Source of the DNA: Stutzerimonas stutzeri
Lineage (GTDB): Bacteria > Pseudomonadota > Gammaproteobacteria > Pseudomonadales > Pseudomonadaceae
Reading direction: 5' to 3'
DNA length: 64,000 nucleotides
Assembly (NCBI RefSeq): GCF_013522825.1
Contig: NZ_JAAMQZ010000003.1
Location: forward strand, 62,001-126,000
The position numbers were made by a program, and so were the translations under genes. The notes below the pieces were generated by a model. It was not told the origin of the DNA. It saw only the letters and a program-made list of their open reading frames with translations, and did no database searches. This document shows, piece by piece, positions 47,041 through 54,933 of this stretch; within the stretch, counting starts at the first letter, position 1; every line of letters starts with the position of its first letter.

Positions 47041-47069
47041 TTGGCGCATGCCGCCGCCCATGCTAGGTT
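47041..47069 (+). promoter_or_regulatory. Candidate promoter of the amino-acid ABC operon
   Basis: TTGGCG, 17-base spacer, TGCTAGGTT extended -10. It is about 90 bases before the ATPase start. Sequence prediction only. Confidence 0.35.
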
Positions 47070-47161
47070 TGCGCCCCGCCAGGAAGGCGAGCAGTCAGCC
47101 GGAGCGCAATCAATACAGAATCAGGCCCGGCAAAGCGCAGGGTCTGAGAAGAGGAAGTTCA

Positions 47162-47935
47162 ATGGCCGAGGCCATACCTGCACTGGAAATCCGCAACCTG
47201 CACAAGCGCTACGGCGAGCTGGAGGTTCTCAAGGGTATTTCGCTGACGGCGCGCGACGGTGACGTCATCTCCATTCTCGGCTCGTCCGGTTCGGGAAAGT
47301 CCACCTTCCTGCGCTGCATCAACCTGCTGGAAAACCCTCACGAGGGCGAGATCCTGGTCGCCGGCGAGCAACTCAGGCTCAAGCGCGCCAAAGACGGCGA
47401 TCTGGTCGCGGCGGACGCAAAGCAGATCAACCGGATGCGCAGCAAACTCGGTTTCGTGTTCCAGAATTTCAACCTCTGGCCGCATATGAGCGTGCTCGAC
47501 AACATCATCGAGGCGCCGCGCCGGGTACTCGGCCAGAGCAAGGCCGAGGCGACGGAAGTCGCCGAAGCGCTGCTGGCCAAGGTCGGCATCGCCGACAAGC
47601 GCCACGTCTATCCCAACCAGCTTTCCGGCGGCCAGCAACAGCGTGCGGCCATCGCCCGCACCCTGGCGATGCAGCCGAAGGTGATCCTGTTCGACGAGCC
47701 CACCTCGGCGCTGGACCCGGAAATGGTACAGGAAGTGCTTGCAGTGATTCGCTCGCTCGCCGAAGAGGGGCGCACCATGCTGCTGGTCACCCATGAGATG
47801 AATTTCGCCAAGCAGGTCTCCAGCGAAGTGGTTTTCCTCCACCAGGGTCTGGTCGAGGAGCAAGGAACGCCCGAGCAGGTATTTGACAACCCGCAATCGG
47901 CGCGCTGTAAACAGTTCATGTCCAGCCATCGTTAA
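47162..47935 (+). CDS. Polar amino acid ABC transporter, ATP-binding protein
   Basis: A 257-aa ATPase of the HisP/GlnQ class. Walker [11 protein letters not shown]-loop [11 protein letters not shown], signature LSGGQQQR, Walker [15 protein letters not shown], His switch VTHEM. I chose [18 protein letters not shown] (preceded by AGAGGAAG) rather than the longer frame. It precedes its binding protein by about 14 bases in a four-gene operon equal to PA5152-PA5155 by recollection. Substrate probably a basic or polar amino acid. Confidence 0.92.
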   Translation: MAEAIPALEIRNLHKRYGELEVLKGISLTARDGDVISILGSSGSGKSTFLRCINLLENPHEGEILVAGEQLRLKRAKDGDLVAADAKQINRMRSKLGFVFQNFNLWPHMSVLDNIIEAPRRVLGQSKAEATEVAEALLAKVGIADKRHVYPNQLSGGQQQRAAIARTLAMQPKVILFDEPTSALDPEMVQEVLAVIRSLAEEGRTMLLVTHEMNFAKQVSSEVVFLHQGLVEEQGTPEQVFDNPQSARCKQFMSSHR

Positions 47936-47949
47936 TGGAGCAACACCGC

Positions 47950-48705
47950 ATGAAAAGCTATAAGAAGATACTGCTGACCGCCGCTGCATCCCTGATCATC
48001 GGCACCCAGGCATTCGCTGCGGAAAAACTGCGCATCGGCACCGAAGGCGCCTACCCGCCCTTCAACCTGATCGACGCCAGCGGCCAGGTCGTCGGCTTCG
48101 ACCTGGATATCTCCCACGCCCTCTGCGCCAAGATGGAAGTGGAATGCGAAGTGGTGACCTCCGACTGGGACGGCATCATTCCGGCCCTGAACGCGCGCAA
48201 GTTCGACTTCCTCGCGGCCTCCATGTCGATCACCGAAGAGCGCAAGAACGCCGTCGATTTCACCGACCATTACTACACCAACAAACTGCAGTTCGTAGCG
48301 CCCAAGTCGGTGGACTTCAAGGCCGACAAGGGCTACCTCAAGGGCAAGGTGATCGGTGCCCAGCGCGCGACCATCGCCGGCACCTGGCTGGAAGACAACA
48401 TGGATGGCGTGGTCGAGATCAACCTCTACGACACCCAGGAAAACGCCTATCTGGACCTGGCCACCGGTCGCGTCGATGGCATCCTCGCCGACACCTTCGT
48501 GCAGTGGGAATGGCTCAAGAGCGACGCCGGCAAGGACTTCGAGTTCAAGGGCGAGCCGGTATTCGACGATGACAAGATCGCCATCGCCGTGCGCAAGGGT
48601 AACGACCAACTGCGCGAGCGTCTGAACAAGGCACTGGCCGAAATCATCGCTGACGGCACCTACAAGCAGATCAACGACAAGTATTTCCCGTTCAGCATCT
48701 ACTGA
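47950..48705 (+). CDS. Amino acid ABC transporter, periplasmic binding protein
   Basis: A 251-aa SBP_bac_3 protein with signal peptide (MKSYKKILLTAAASLIIGTQ...FAAE). LRIGTEGAYPPFNLIDASGQVVGFDLDI is the ligand-binding N-terminus; WDGIIPALNARKFD and ITEERKNAVDFTD follow. Resembles lysine/arginine/ornithine or histidine binders. Start at MKSYKK has GGAG nine bases before; the earlier ATG at 47935 overlaps the ATPase stop. A large hairpin separates it from the permeases. Confidence 0.9.
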   Translation: MKSYKKILLTAAASLIIGTQAFAAEKLRIGTEGAYPPFNLIDASGQVVGFDLDISHALCAKMEVECEVVTSDWDGIIPALNARKFDFLAASMSITEERKNAVDFTDHYYTNKLQFVAPKSVDFKADKGYLKGKVIGAQRATIAGTWLEDNMDGVVEINLYDTQENAYLDLATGRVDGILADTFVQWEWLKSDAGKDFEFKGEPVFDDDKIAIAVRKGNDQLRERLNKALAEIIADGTYKQINDKYFPFSIY

Positions 48706-48715
48706 TCCAACCGAA

Positions 48716-48757
48716 CCGAAGCCCGGTCGCCACCTTTTCTGGCGGACCGGGCTTCGG
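48716..48757 (+). terminator. Large intercistronic hairpin after the binding-protein gene
   Basis: CCGAAGCCCGGTC and GACCGGGCTTCGG arms plus inner GCCA/TGGC pairs form a stem of about 17 pairs. No proper T-run (TGTTTG), so it is more likely a 3' stabiliser or partial terminator that raises binding-protein over permease levels. Confidence 0.65.
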
Positions 48758-48770
48758 TGTTTGAGCTTCT

Positions 48771-49466
48771 ATGATTCCCGACCTTCACGGATTCGGTCCG
48801 GCGCTGCTCGCCGGCACCTGGATGACCATTCAACTGGCCCTGGCGTCGCTGGCACTGGGGCTGGTGCTCGGCCTGCTCGGCGCACTGGCCAAGACCTCAC
48901 CTTACGTAGCCGTGCGCTGGATCGGCGGCACCTACTCGACCATCGTGCGCGGCGTCCCGGAGCTGATCTGGGTGCTGCTGATCTACTTCGGCACCATCAA
49001 CCTGGTGCGCTGGATCGGCACTCTGGTGGGCATCGACGATCTCGCCCTGAGTCCCTTCGCCGCCGGCACCATCGCCCTGGGCCTGTGCTTCGGCGCCTAT
49101 GCCACGGAAGTCTTCCGCGGCGCGCTGCTGGCGATCCCCAAGGGCCATCGCGAAGCCGGGCTGGCGCTGGGCCTGGGCAAGCCGCGAATCTTCCTGCGCC
49201 TGATCCTGCCGCAGATGTGGCGCCTGGCCCTGCCGGGGCTGGGCAACCTGTTCATGATCCTGATGAAGGACACCGCACTGGTCTCGGTGATCGGCCTGGA
49301 AGAAATCATGCGCCGCTCGCAGATCGCCGTAACCGCCAGCAAGGAGCCCTTCACCTTCTTCCTGGTCGCCGCCTTCATCTACCTCGGGCTGACGGTGATC
49401 GCCATGATCGCCATGCACTTCCTTGAAAAACGCGCTGGCCGCGGCTTCAGCAGGAGCGCCGCATGA
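48771..49466 (+). CDS. Amino acid ABC transporter permease 1 (HisQ-like)
   Basis: A 231-aa inner-membrane permease with about five helices. The EAA loop GHREAGLALGLGKPRIFLRLILPQMWRLALPGL and TYSTIVRGVPELIWVLLIYFG are family marks. Pairs with the next gene, which begins four bases before its stop. Confidence 0.9.
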   Translation: MIPDLHGFGPALLAGTWMTIQLALASLALGLVLGLLGALAKTSPYVAVRWIGGTYSTIVRGVPELIWVLLIYFGTINLVRWIGTLVGIDDLALSPFAAGTIALGLCFGAYATEVFRGALLAIPKGHREAGLALGLGKPRIFLRLILPQMWRLALPGLGNLFMILMKDTALVSVIGLEEIMRRSQIAVTASKEPFTFFLVAAFIYLGLTVIAMIAMHFLEKRAGRGFSRSAA

Positions 49467-50152
49467 CCTGGGAAATCTTCATCAAGTGGCTGCCGAGCTT
49501 CCTCGACGGCGCCTGGCTGACGCTGCAACTGGTCGGTGTTTCGGTCATCGCCGGGCTGATCCTCGCCCTGCCGCTGGGCATTGCCCGCTCCTCGCGCCAT
49601 CTCCCGGTGCGCGCACTGCCCTACGCCTATATCTTCTTCTTCCGTGGTACGCCGCTGCTGGTACAGCTGTTCCTGGTCTACTACGGACTGGCGCAGTTCG
49701 ATGTGGTACGCCAGAGCGCGCTCTGGCCCTACCTGCGCGATCCCTACTGGTGCGCCATCATCACCATGACCATGCACACCGCCGCCTATATCGCCGAGAT
49801 CATTCGTGGCGCGATCCAGAACGTGCCCGCCGGTGAAGTGGAAGCGGCCCGTGCGCTGGGCATGTCGCGCAGCCAGACGCTGTGGCACATCATCCTGCCA
49901 CGCGCCACGCGCATCGGCCTGCCGGCCTACAGCAACGAAGTGATCCTGATGCTCAAGGCCAGCGCCCTGGCCAGCACCATCACCCTGCTGGAGCTGACCG
50001 GCATGGCGCGCAAGATCGCCGCGCGCACCTACCTGCATGAGGAAATGTTCCTCACCGCCGGCCTGATCTATCTGGTCATCGCCTTCGTCCTGATGCAGGG
50101 CTTCAAGCTGCTGGAGCGCTGGCTGCGGGTGGATGCCTGCCAGGGGCGCTAA
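49463..50152 (+). CDS. Amino acid ABC transporter permease 2 (HisM-like)
   Basis: A 229-aa permease with YIFFFRGTPLLVQLFLVYYGLA and EAA loop EVEAARALGMSRSQTLWHIILPRATRIGLPAY. Starts inside the end of the first permease (ATGA overlap). Last gene of the operon. Confidence 0.9.
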   Translation: MTWEIFIKWLPSFLDGAWLTLQLVGVSVIAGLILALPLGIARSSRHLPVRALPYAYIFFFRGTPLLVQLFLVYYGLAQFDVVRQSALWPYLRDPYWCAIITMTMHTAAYIAEIIRGAIQNVPAGEVEAARALGMSRSQTLWHIILPRATRIGLPAYSNEVILMLKASALASTITLLELTGMARKIAARTYLHEEMFLTAGLIYLVIAFVLMQGFKLLERWLRVDACQGR

Positions 50153-50164
50153 GCCGCACGACCT

Positions 50165-50256
50165 GTAGGATGGATCACGCTTCACCGGGTGGCGCCCCAC
50201 CGGGGCGTCCCATCGAACGGAGCCACGGTGGATGTAAAAAGCGACATCCACCCTAC
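50165..50256. repeat. B-like and C-class palindromes after the ABC operon
   Basis: From 50165: GTAGGATGGATCACGCTTCACC (half of a B/C hybrid), then GC-rich GGCGCCCCACCGGGGCG, then at 50227-50256 the C unit GGTGGATGT/ACATCCACC around AAAAAGCG with CCCTAC flank. Confidence 0.68.
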
Positions 50257-50316
50257 GATGAAATGCCGCCCTGCGACTGTTGTCAGAGACACATCGGAGC
50301 CAACACGAGATCACCC

Positions 50317-51210
50317 ATGTCCGTTGATATCCAACGCATCCAGATGGACCAACTCGCCTGCTGGCGCATTCGCCGTGGCGACGACGAGCTGCTGGTCGCC
50401 GAACAGGGCGCACAGGTGCTCAGCTACCGCCAGGGCGATACGCCGCTCATCTGGCTCAGCGAGCAGGCGGCCTTCCAGCAAGGCCAGTCGGTACGCGGCG
50501 GCGTGCCAGTGTGCTGGCCCTGGTTCGGTGATCTGAAACGCAATCCCGAAGACGTGCAGGCGGCGTACCGGGGCGAGACCGAAGCACCCTTCCACGGCCT
50601 GGTACGGAGCCTGGACTGGCAATTGGAGCAGCAACGCTGCGAGGGCGACACCGGCATATTGGAATTCAGCTGTCCGCAGGCACTGGGTGCGCTGCCGGGC
50701 TGGCCACATCGGGTGGAACTGAAACTTCAGATTCGCCTGGACGAGCGCCTGCACATCAGCCTGACCAGCCGCAACCTAGACGATCAGCCCGTGGCCATCA
50801 GCCAGGCGCTGCACAGCTATTTCGCCATCGGCGATATCCATCAGGTATCGGTGCTAGGCCTGGATGGCAAGTGCTATATCGAAACCCTGGAAAACTGGCA
50901 GCAGCGCCAGCAGCAGGGCGATCCCAGGATCGAAGGCGAAACCGACCGTATCTACCTCGACCTGCCGCCCGAGCTGCACCTGCTGGACCCGGTCTGGAAG
51001 CGCCGCATCACCCTGCAAACCCACGGTTCAAGGTCGGCCATCCTGTGGAACCCCTGGACCACCAAGGCGCAGCGCCTCTCGCAATTCGCCGACGACGCCT
51101 GGCAGCGCATGCTCTGCATCGAAACCGCCAACGTCATGGATGACCGAATCCGTCTCGAAGCCGGTGCCAGCCATACCCTCGCGGTTTCCATCGGCAGCGA
51201 GTCTATCTAG
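50317..51210 (+). CDS. D-hexose-6-phosphate mutarotase / aldose-1-epimerase family
   Basis: A 297-aa beta-sandwich protein of the YeaD/aldose-1-epimerase superfamily: GGVPVCWPWFGDL, PFHGLVRSLDWQL (His), ALHSYFAIGDIHQVSVLGL (His), IVLWNPW-like ILWNPWTTKA, CIETAN (Glu). Interconverts anomers of glucose-6-phosphate or a related sugar phosphate. Start at MSVDIQ by family length; the 49-residue upstream extension runs through repeat DNA and is rejected. Confidence 0.85.
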   Translation: MSVDIQRIQMDQLACWRIRRGDDELLVAEQGAQVLSYRQGDTPLIWLSEQAAFQQGQSVRGGVPVCWPWFGDLKRNPEDVQAAYRGETEAPFHGLVRSLDWQLEQQRCEGDTGILEFSCPQALGALPGWPHRVELKLQIRLDERLHISLTSRNLDDQPVAISQALHSYFAIGDIHQVSVLGLDGKCYIETLENWQQRQQQGDPRIEGETDRIYLDLPPELHLLDPVWKRRITLQTHGSRSAILWNPWTTKAQRLSQFADDAWQRMLCIETANVMDDRIRLEAGASHTLAVSIGSESI

Positions 51211-51227
51211 GGAGTGTTTCAGTCTCT

Positions 51228-51295
51228 GTAGGGCCGAATTTATTCGGCCACCGGCGCGCGCAGATGTACGCAAGGCCGAACAAGTTCGGCCCTAC
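51228..51295. repeat. D-class palindrome pair, left copy
   Basis: GGCCGAAT/ATTCGGCC hairpin (51228-51249) and GGCCGAAC/GTTCGGCC hairpin (51274-51295), bounded by GTAGGG and CCCTAC. The T-to-C change in one is paired by A-to-G in the other arm. Confidence 0.75.
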
Positions 51296-51324
51296 GGATC
51301 TTTTCAAACTCTCTTCCAGTACGA

Positions 51325-51352
51325 AAAGACGGGCTCCGTAAACGGCGCCCGT
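51325..51352 (-). terminator. Terminator of the UDG-family gene
   Basis: Minus strand ACGGGC-G-CCGT and ACGG-A-GCCCGT arms then TCTTTTC; the stem begins two bases after the stop codon. Confidence 0.75.
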
Positions 51353-51353
51353 T

Positions 51354-52025
51354 CTAAGCGCCCAGCAGTTTCAGCCGCTCTTCGAGCAATGCCGGAAACC
51401 GCTTGAACCAGGTCTGGTTCAGCGGCGACGGGTGCGGCAACGGATAGAGCCGGAAGCTGCGCGCCGCACCGTCCTCGGCCTGCAACTCGACCTCGATGGA
51501 GGCGCTGAAGCGGTCCTCGCGCTGCCAGAATTGCTCGAGTCGCTGGCGCACTGCCGCGGGCTGGTCGATGCCGAACCAGAGAAAGGCTTCGCGCCCCAGG
51601 GTGACGATCGCCTCGCCGTGCCAGCTTTCGACCAGCAACTGGCGCATCAGCGGATGAAAGCGACGCTTGACCTTCATCGACCAGGCCTTGTTGCCGATGG
51701 GCTTGTACGGCACGGTATTGATCCAGAAGAAGCGCGTGCCCAGCTCACGCCCAGCCTCGAAGTCGGGCATCGGCTCGCCGTGCAGGTGGCGATAAAGCGC
51801 CTTGCGTACGATCTGCCCGCCGCTGCCGATGAAAGGCTCGCCATGGCGAACTTCTTCCCGCCCCGGATCGCGACCGAAGAAGGCAATCGGCGCACCGGCA
51901 TCGCCCAACCCGATGATCGGCTCCAGCGGGTCCTTGCCGAAGCGCCGGTACACTTCGAGATCGATACCTTCGGTCTGCGCGGCAAGCGTGCGAAAGGCCT
52001 GGCGTTGCTCTTCGTCGATCGGCAT
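51354..52025 (-). CDS. Uracil-DNA glycosylase family protein
   Basis: A 223-aa protein with UDG-superfamily motifs: motif 1-like IAFFGRDPGREEVRHGEPFIGSGGQIVRKALYR and motif 2 HPSPLN near the end. It lacks the four cysteines of family 4/5 Fe-S enzymes. Activity on uracil or another base is therefore plausible but not certain. Start MPIDEEQRQ has CGGAG upstream. Follows the DUF3299 gene by 22 bases and is bracketed by D-class repeats. Confidence 0.82.
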   Translation of the reverse strand: MPIDEEQRQAFRTLAAQTEGIDLEVYRRFGKDPLEPIIGLGDAGAPIAFFGRDPGREEVRHGEPFIGSGGQIVRKALYRHLHGEPMPDFEAGRELGTRFFWINTVPYKPIGNKAWSMKVKRRFHPLMRQLLVESWHGEAIVTLGREAFLWFGIDQPAAVRQRLEQFWQREDRFSASIEVELQAEDGAARSFRLYPLPHPSPLNQTWFKRFPALLEERLKLLGA

Positions 52026-52047
52026 GGCGGCTGCTCCGGCAAGTCGG

Positions 52048-52578
52048 TTACAGGTCGTCTTCCTCGACCAGCTCCACCCGCTCGGCTGACAGCGCATAAG
52101 CGGCATCGGCCATATCGTTGCTGACCGGTTCGATGTCCAGGGTGCCGTCGACCCACAGTGGTGCGTAGATATCCTCCAGCGCTATCCCCTGCGGGTAGCG
52201 CACCAGCACGATCTGGTTCGGCGGCGGTGGCGGCACGTGAATGCAGGCGCCGGGATAGGGCACCAGGAAGAATTCGATGCTGCGCCCGCGACTGTCGCTT
52301 TCCAGCGGCACCGGATAACCGCCCAGGCGAATGCTCCTGCCATCGAGGGCGGGCACGGTCTTGGCCGAATACATCACCGCCGGGAGGCCCTCGCTCTGCT
52401 TCAGGCCGCCCTGGTCGCTGAAACCATCGGCCTCGGGCGAGTCGTGCTCGATTTCCGGCATGGCCTCCAGCGCCTGTCGATCCTCTTCCGGCATCAGTTC
52501 AAGCCAGTCCAGTTCGGCGGGCGCGGCCTGAATGGTCAGCGGCAGGGCAATCAGTAGAGACAGACAGAAACGACGCAT
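52048..52578 (-). CDS. DUF3299 exported protein
   Basis: A 176-aa protein with signal peptide (FCLSLLIALPLTIQAAPA) and the DUF3299 block: LDGRSIRLGGYPVPLE, FFLVPYPGACIHVPPPPPNQIVLV and YAPLWVDGTLDIEP. The family occurs near lipoprotein-type ABC exporters in other species; a periplasmic cysteine (GACIHVP) may matter. Function unknown. Short spacing to the UDG-family gene suggests one transcript. Confidence 0.85.
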   Translation of the reverse strand: MRRFCLSLLIALPLTIQAAPAELDWLELMPEEDRQALEAMPEIEHDSPEADGFSDQGGLKQSEGLPAVMYSAKTVPALDGRSIRLGGYPVPLESDSRGRSIEFFLVPYPGACIHVPPPPPNQIVLVRYPQGIALEDIYAPLWVDGTLDIEPVSNDMADAAYALSAERVELVEEDDL

Positions 52579-52617
52579 GGAGCATGCACACTCGAAATAG
52601 GGGGCTAAGGATAGTCC

Positions 52618-52673
52618 GTAGGGCCGAATTCATTCGGCCACGGCTCAGCAGACCGAATGAATTCGCCCCCTAC
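52618..52673. repeat. D-class palindrome pair, right copy
   Basis: GGCCGAATTCATTCGGCC hairpin (52618-52639) and a decayed second hairpin GACCGAATGAATTCGCCC (52651-52673), again bounded by GTAGGG and CCCTAC. With the copy at 51228 it brackets the UDG-DUF3299 pair. Confidence 0.7.
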
Positions 52674-52760
52674 AACCTGCATCGGCAGAGGCCATGCAGG
52701 TCGCAGGATCGATTGGATGAAAGCGTAATCCGCCAGAGCGGTCGAGTCGACTGGGGTCCA

Positions 52761-53012
52761 CTAGCGCTTGCGGCCAGTCACCATGCCATAGATCACCAGC
52801 AGAATGATCGCGCCGATCACCGCGCCGATAAAGCCTGCACCCTCTCCCGCCTCGTACAGCCCCAGCGCCTGCCCGCCGTAGCTGGCCAGCAGCGAGCCGC
52901 CGATACCCAGCAGGATGGTCATGATCCAGCCCATGCTGTCGTTGCCGGGTTTCAGGAAACGCGCGATAAGCCCCACGATGAGGCCGATGATAATGGTTCC
53001 GATGATGCCCAT
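52761..53012 (-). CDS. GlsB/YeaQ/YmgE stress-response membrane protein
   Basis: An 83-aa transglycosylase-associated family protein with three helices: MGIIGTIIIGLIVGLIARFL, WIMTILLGIGGSLLASYGG and FIGAVIGAIILLVIYGMV, joined by glycine-rich turns. Inner-membrane, stress-linked, function unproved. GAGGGG precedes the ATG. Confidence 0.92.
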   Translation of the reverse strand: MGIIGTIIIGLIVGLIARFLKPGNDSMGWIMTILLGIGGSLLASYGGQALGLYEAGEGAGFIGAVIGAIILLVIYGMVTGRKR

Positions 53013-53108
53013 GGGCAGTCCCCCTCAAGTCCGAAAAAATGGCTGTTACCCTTCTTCGGACCGGGAGCGAGCCGGCCAGTTCGCGCCGGCGGCCCGGGAA
53101 CAGGCCTG

Positions 53109-54194
53109 TCAGCCTCGCTCGATCAGTGTTTCCACGGCGGTGATCTGCCGGTCCAGGGTGGCGCGGTCCGGACAGCGCAGGGTGGCGTGGCCAACCTTGC
53201 GTCCGGCCTTGAACGCCTTGCCGTAATGATGCAGGTGGCAATCCTCGACGGCGATGACCTTGGCCACTGGCGGCACTTCGCCGATGAAATTCAGCATGGC
53301 GCTTTCGCCCAGCTTGGCGGTCGAGCCCAGCGGCAGGCCGGTAATGGCCCGCAGATGGTTCTCGAACTGGCTGCACTCGGCACCTTCGATGGTCCAGTGC
53401 CCGGAGTTGTGCACGCGCGGCGCGATTTCGTTGGCCTTGAGCCCGCCGTCGATCTCGAAGAATTCGAAGGCCAGCACGCCGACATAATCCAGCTTGGCCA
53501 GCACGCGGCTGGCGTAATCCTCGGCCAGCGCCTGCAGCGGATGGCTGCTACTGGCTACCGAGAGCCGCAGAATGCCATCCTCATGGGTGTTGTGCACCAG
53601 CGGGTAGAAGCAGGTCTGGCCATCACGAGCGCGCACGGCAATCAGCGAAACCTCGCCGGTGAAGGGCACGAAGCCCTCGAGAATGCAGGGCACGCTGCCC
53701 AGCTCGGCGAAGGCGTCGGTGACGTCATCCAGCTTGCGCAGCACCTTCTGTCCCTTGCCGTCGTAACCCAGGGTGCGGGTCTTGAGCACCGCCGGCAGAC
53801 CGATACGGGCGGCGGCGGCATCCAGATCACCCTGCGACAGGACATCGGCGAACTCGGGAGTCGGAATGCCCAGCTCTTTGAGCATGGATTTCTCGAACCA
53901 GCGATCACGGGCGATGCGCAGTGCCTCGGCGCTGGGGAACACCGGCACGAACTGCGACAGGAAAGCTACCGTTTCAGCCGGTACGCTCTCGAACTCGAAG
54001 GTCACCAGATCCACTTCGTCGGCCAGCTGGCGCAGGTGATCCGGATCGCCGTAATCGGCCCGCAGATGCTCGCCCAGCGCGGCGGCACAGGCATCCGGCG
54101 CGGGATCGAGGAAAGCGAAGTTCATCCCCAGCGGCGTACCCGCCAGAGCCAGCATGCGACCCAGCTGGCCGCCACCGATTACGCCGATCTTCAT
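53109..54194 (-). CDS. purK: 5-(carboxyamino)imidazole ribonucleotide synthase PurK
   Basis: A 361-aa ATP-grasp enzyme converting AIR and bicarbonate to N5-CAIR in purine synthesis. IGVIGGGQLGRMLALAGTPLG at the start, LKTRTLGYDGKGQKVL (ATP-grasp loop) and EIAPRVHNSGHWTIEGAECSQFENHLRAITGLPLG at the active site. Begins one base after purE ends. Confidence 0.97.
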   Translation of the reverse strand: MKIGVIGGGQLGRMLALAGTPLGMNFAFLDPAPDACAAALGEHLRADYGDPDHLRQLADEVDLVTFEFESVPAETVAFLSQFVPVFPSAEALRIARDRWFEKSMLKELGIPTPEFADVLSQGDLDAAAARIGLPAVLKTRTLGYDGKGQKVLRKLDDVTDAFAELGSVPCILEGFVPFTGEVSLIAVRARDGQTCFYPLVHNTHEDGILRLSVASSSHPLQALAEDYASRVLAKLDYVGVLAFEFFEIDGGLKANEIAPRVHNSGHWTIEGAECSQFENHLRAITGLPLGSTAKLGESAMLNFIGEVPPVAKVIAVEDCHLHHYGKAFKAGRKVGHATLRCPDRATLDRQITAVETLIERG

Positions 54195-54686
54195 TTACGC
54201 GTTCCTCGGGTCCGGGTTGTCGAGCACGGTTTGCGTCTGCTCATCGCGGAATTGCTTCAGCGCGGCGTGATATTCGGGGAATTCGTGGCCGATGATGCTG
54301 GCCGACAGCAATGCGGCGTTGACCGCGCCGGCCTTGCCGATGGCCAGCGTGGCAACCGGCACGCCTGCCGGCATCTGCACGATGGACAGCAGCGAATCGA
54401 CGCCCGAAAGCATCGACGATTGCACCGGCACGCCCAGCACCGGCAGATGGGTCTTGGCTGCGCACATGCCCGGCAGATGCGCAGCGCCGCCAGCGCCGGC
54501 GATGATCACGCGCAGCCCGCGTTCTTGCGCCTGCTCGGCGTACTGGAACAGCAGGTCGGGCGTGCGGTGCGCGGACACCACGGTGACTTCATGGGGAATA
54601 CCGAGCTTTTCCAGCATTTCGGCGGTGTGGCTGAGGGTGGACCAGTCGGACTTGGAGCCCATGATCACGCCTACCAGTGCGGTCAT
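54195..54686 (-). CDS. purE: N5-CAIR mutase PurE
   Basis: A 163-aa class I PurE that moves the carboxylate from N5-CAIR to give [37 protein letters not shown] and [12 protein letters not shown] are the substrate loops. First gene of purEK; the true ATG (MTALVGV) is about 107 bases after a TATAAT and behind three hairpins. Confidence 0.97.
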   Translation of the reverse strand: MTALVGVIMGSKSDWSTLSHTAEMLEKLGIPHEVTVVSAHRTPDLLFQYAEQAQERGLRVIIAGAGGAAHLPGMCAAKTHLPVLGVPVQSSMLSGVDSLLSIVQMPAGVPVATLAIGKAGAVNAALLSASIIGHEFPEYHAALKQFRDEQTQTVLDNPDPRNA

Positions 54687-54705
54687 CGTCGTGCCTCTTC
54701 GTTGT

Positions 54706-54789
54706 GCGCCGCGCGGCGCTACAAAACCGACGAGCCACGCATCGGCAGCGTGGCTCGCATTCAGGGCAAACCAACGAACGCGCTGGTTT
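54706..54789 (-). promoter_or_regulatory. Hairpin-rich purE leader, candidate attenuator
   Basis: Minus strand order: AAACCA/TGGTTT dyad (54789-54768), CGAGCCACGC/GCGTGGCTCG 10-pair stem (54756-54731) followed by TCGGTTTTG, then perfect GCGCCGCGCGGCGC (54719-54706). The middle stem plus T-run looks like an intrinsic terminator before purE. Confidence 0.5.
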
Positions 54790-54800
54790 GAAGGCGCGGC

Positions 54801-54806
54801 ATTATA
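54801..54806 (-). promoter_or_regulatory. purE: -10 box of purEK
   Basis: Perfect TATAAT on the minus strand with no clear -35. It predicts a transcript start near 54794. Confidence 0.58.
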
Positions 54807-54933
54807 CCGGAAAGCCACGAAAGTCGCGCCTACAGCCTGGCAGGTGCATGGCAGACAGCTCCGCCGCAATGGCGCCAGCGCCGAACCACATCCAGGCTTG
54901 GTATGCTCACCGCGTACTGTGATCGGAGGTGCC

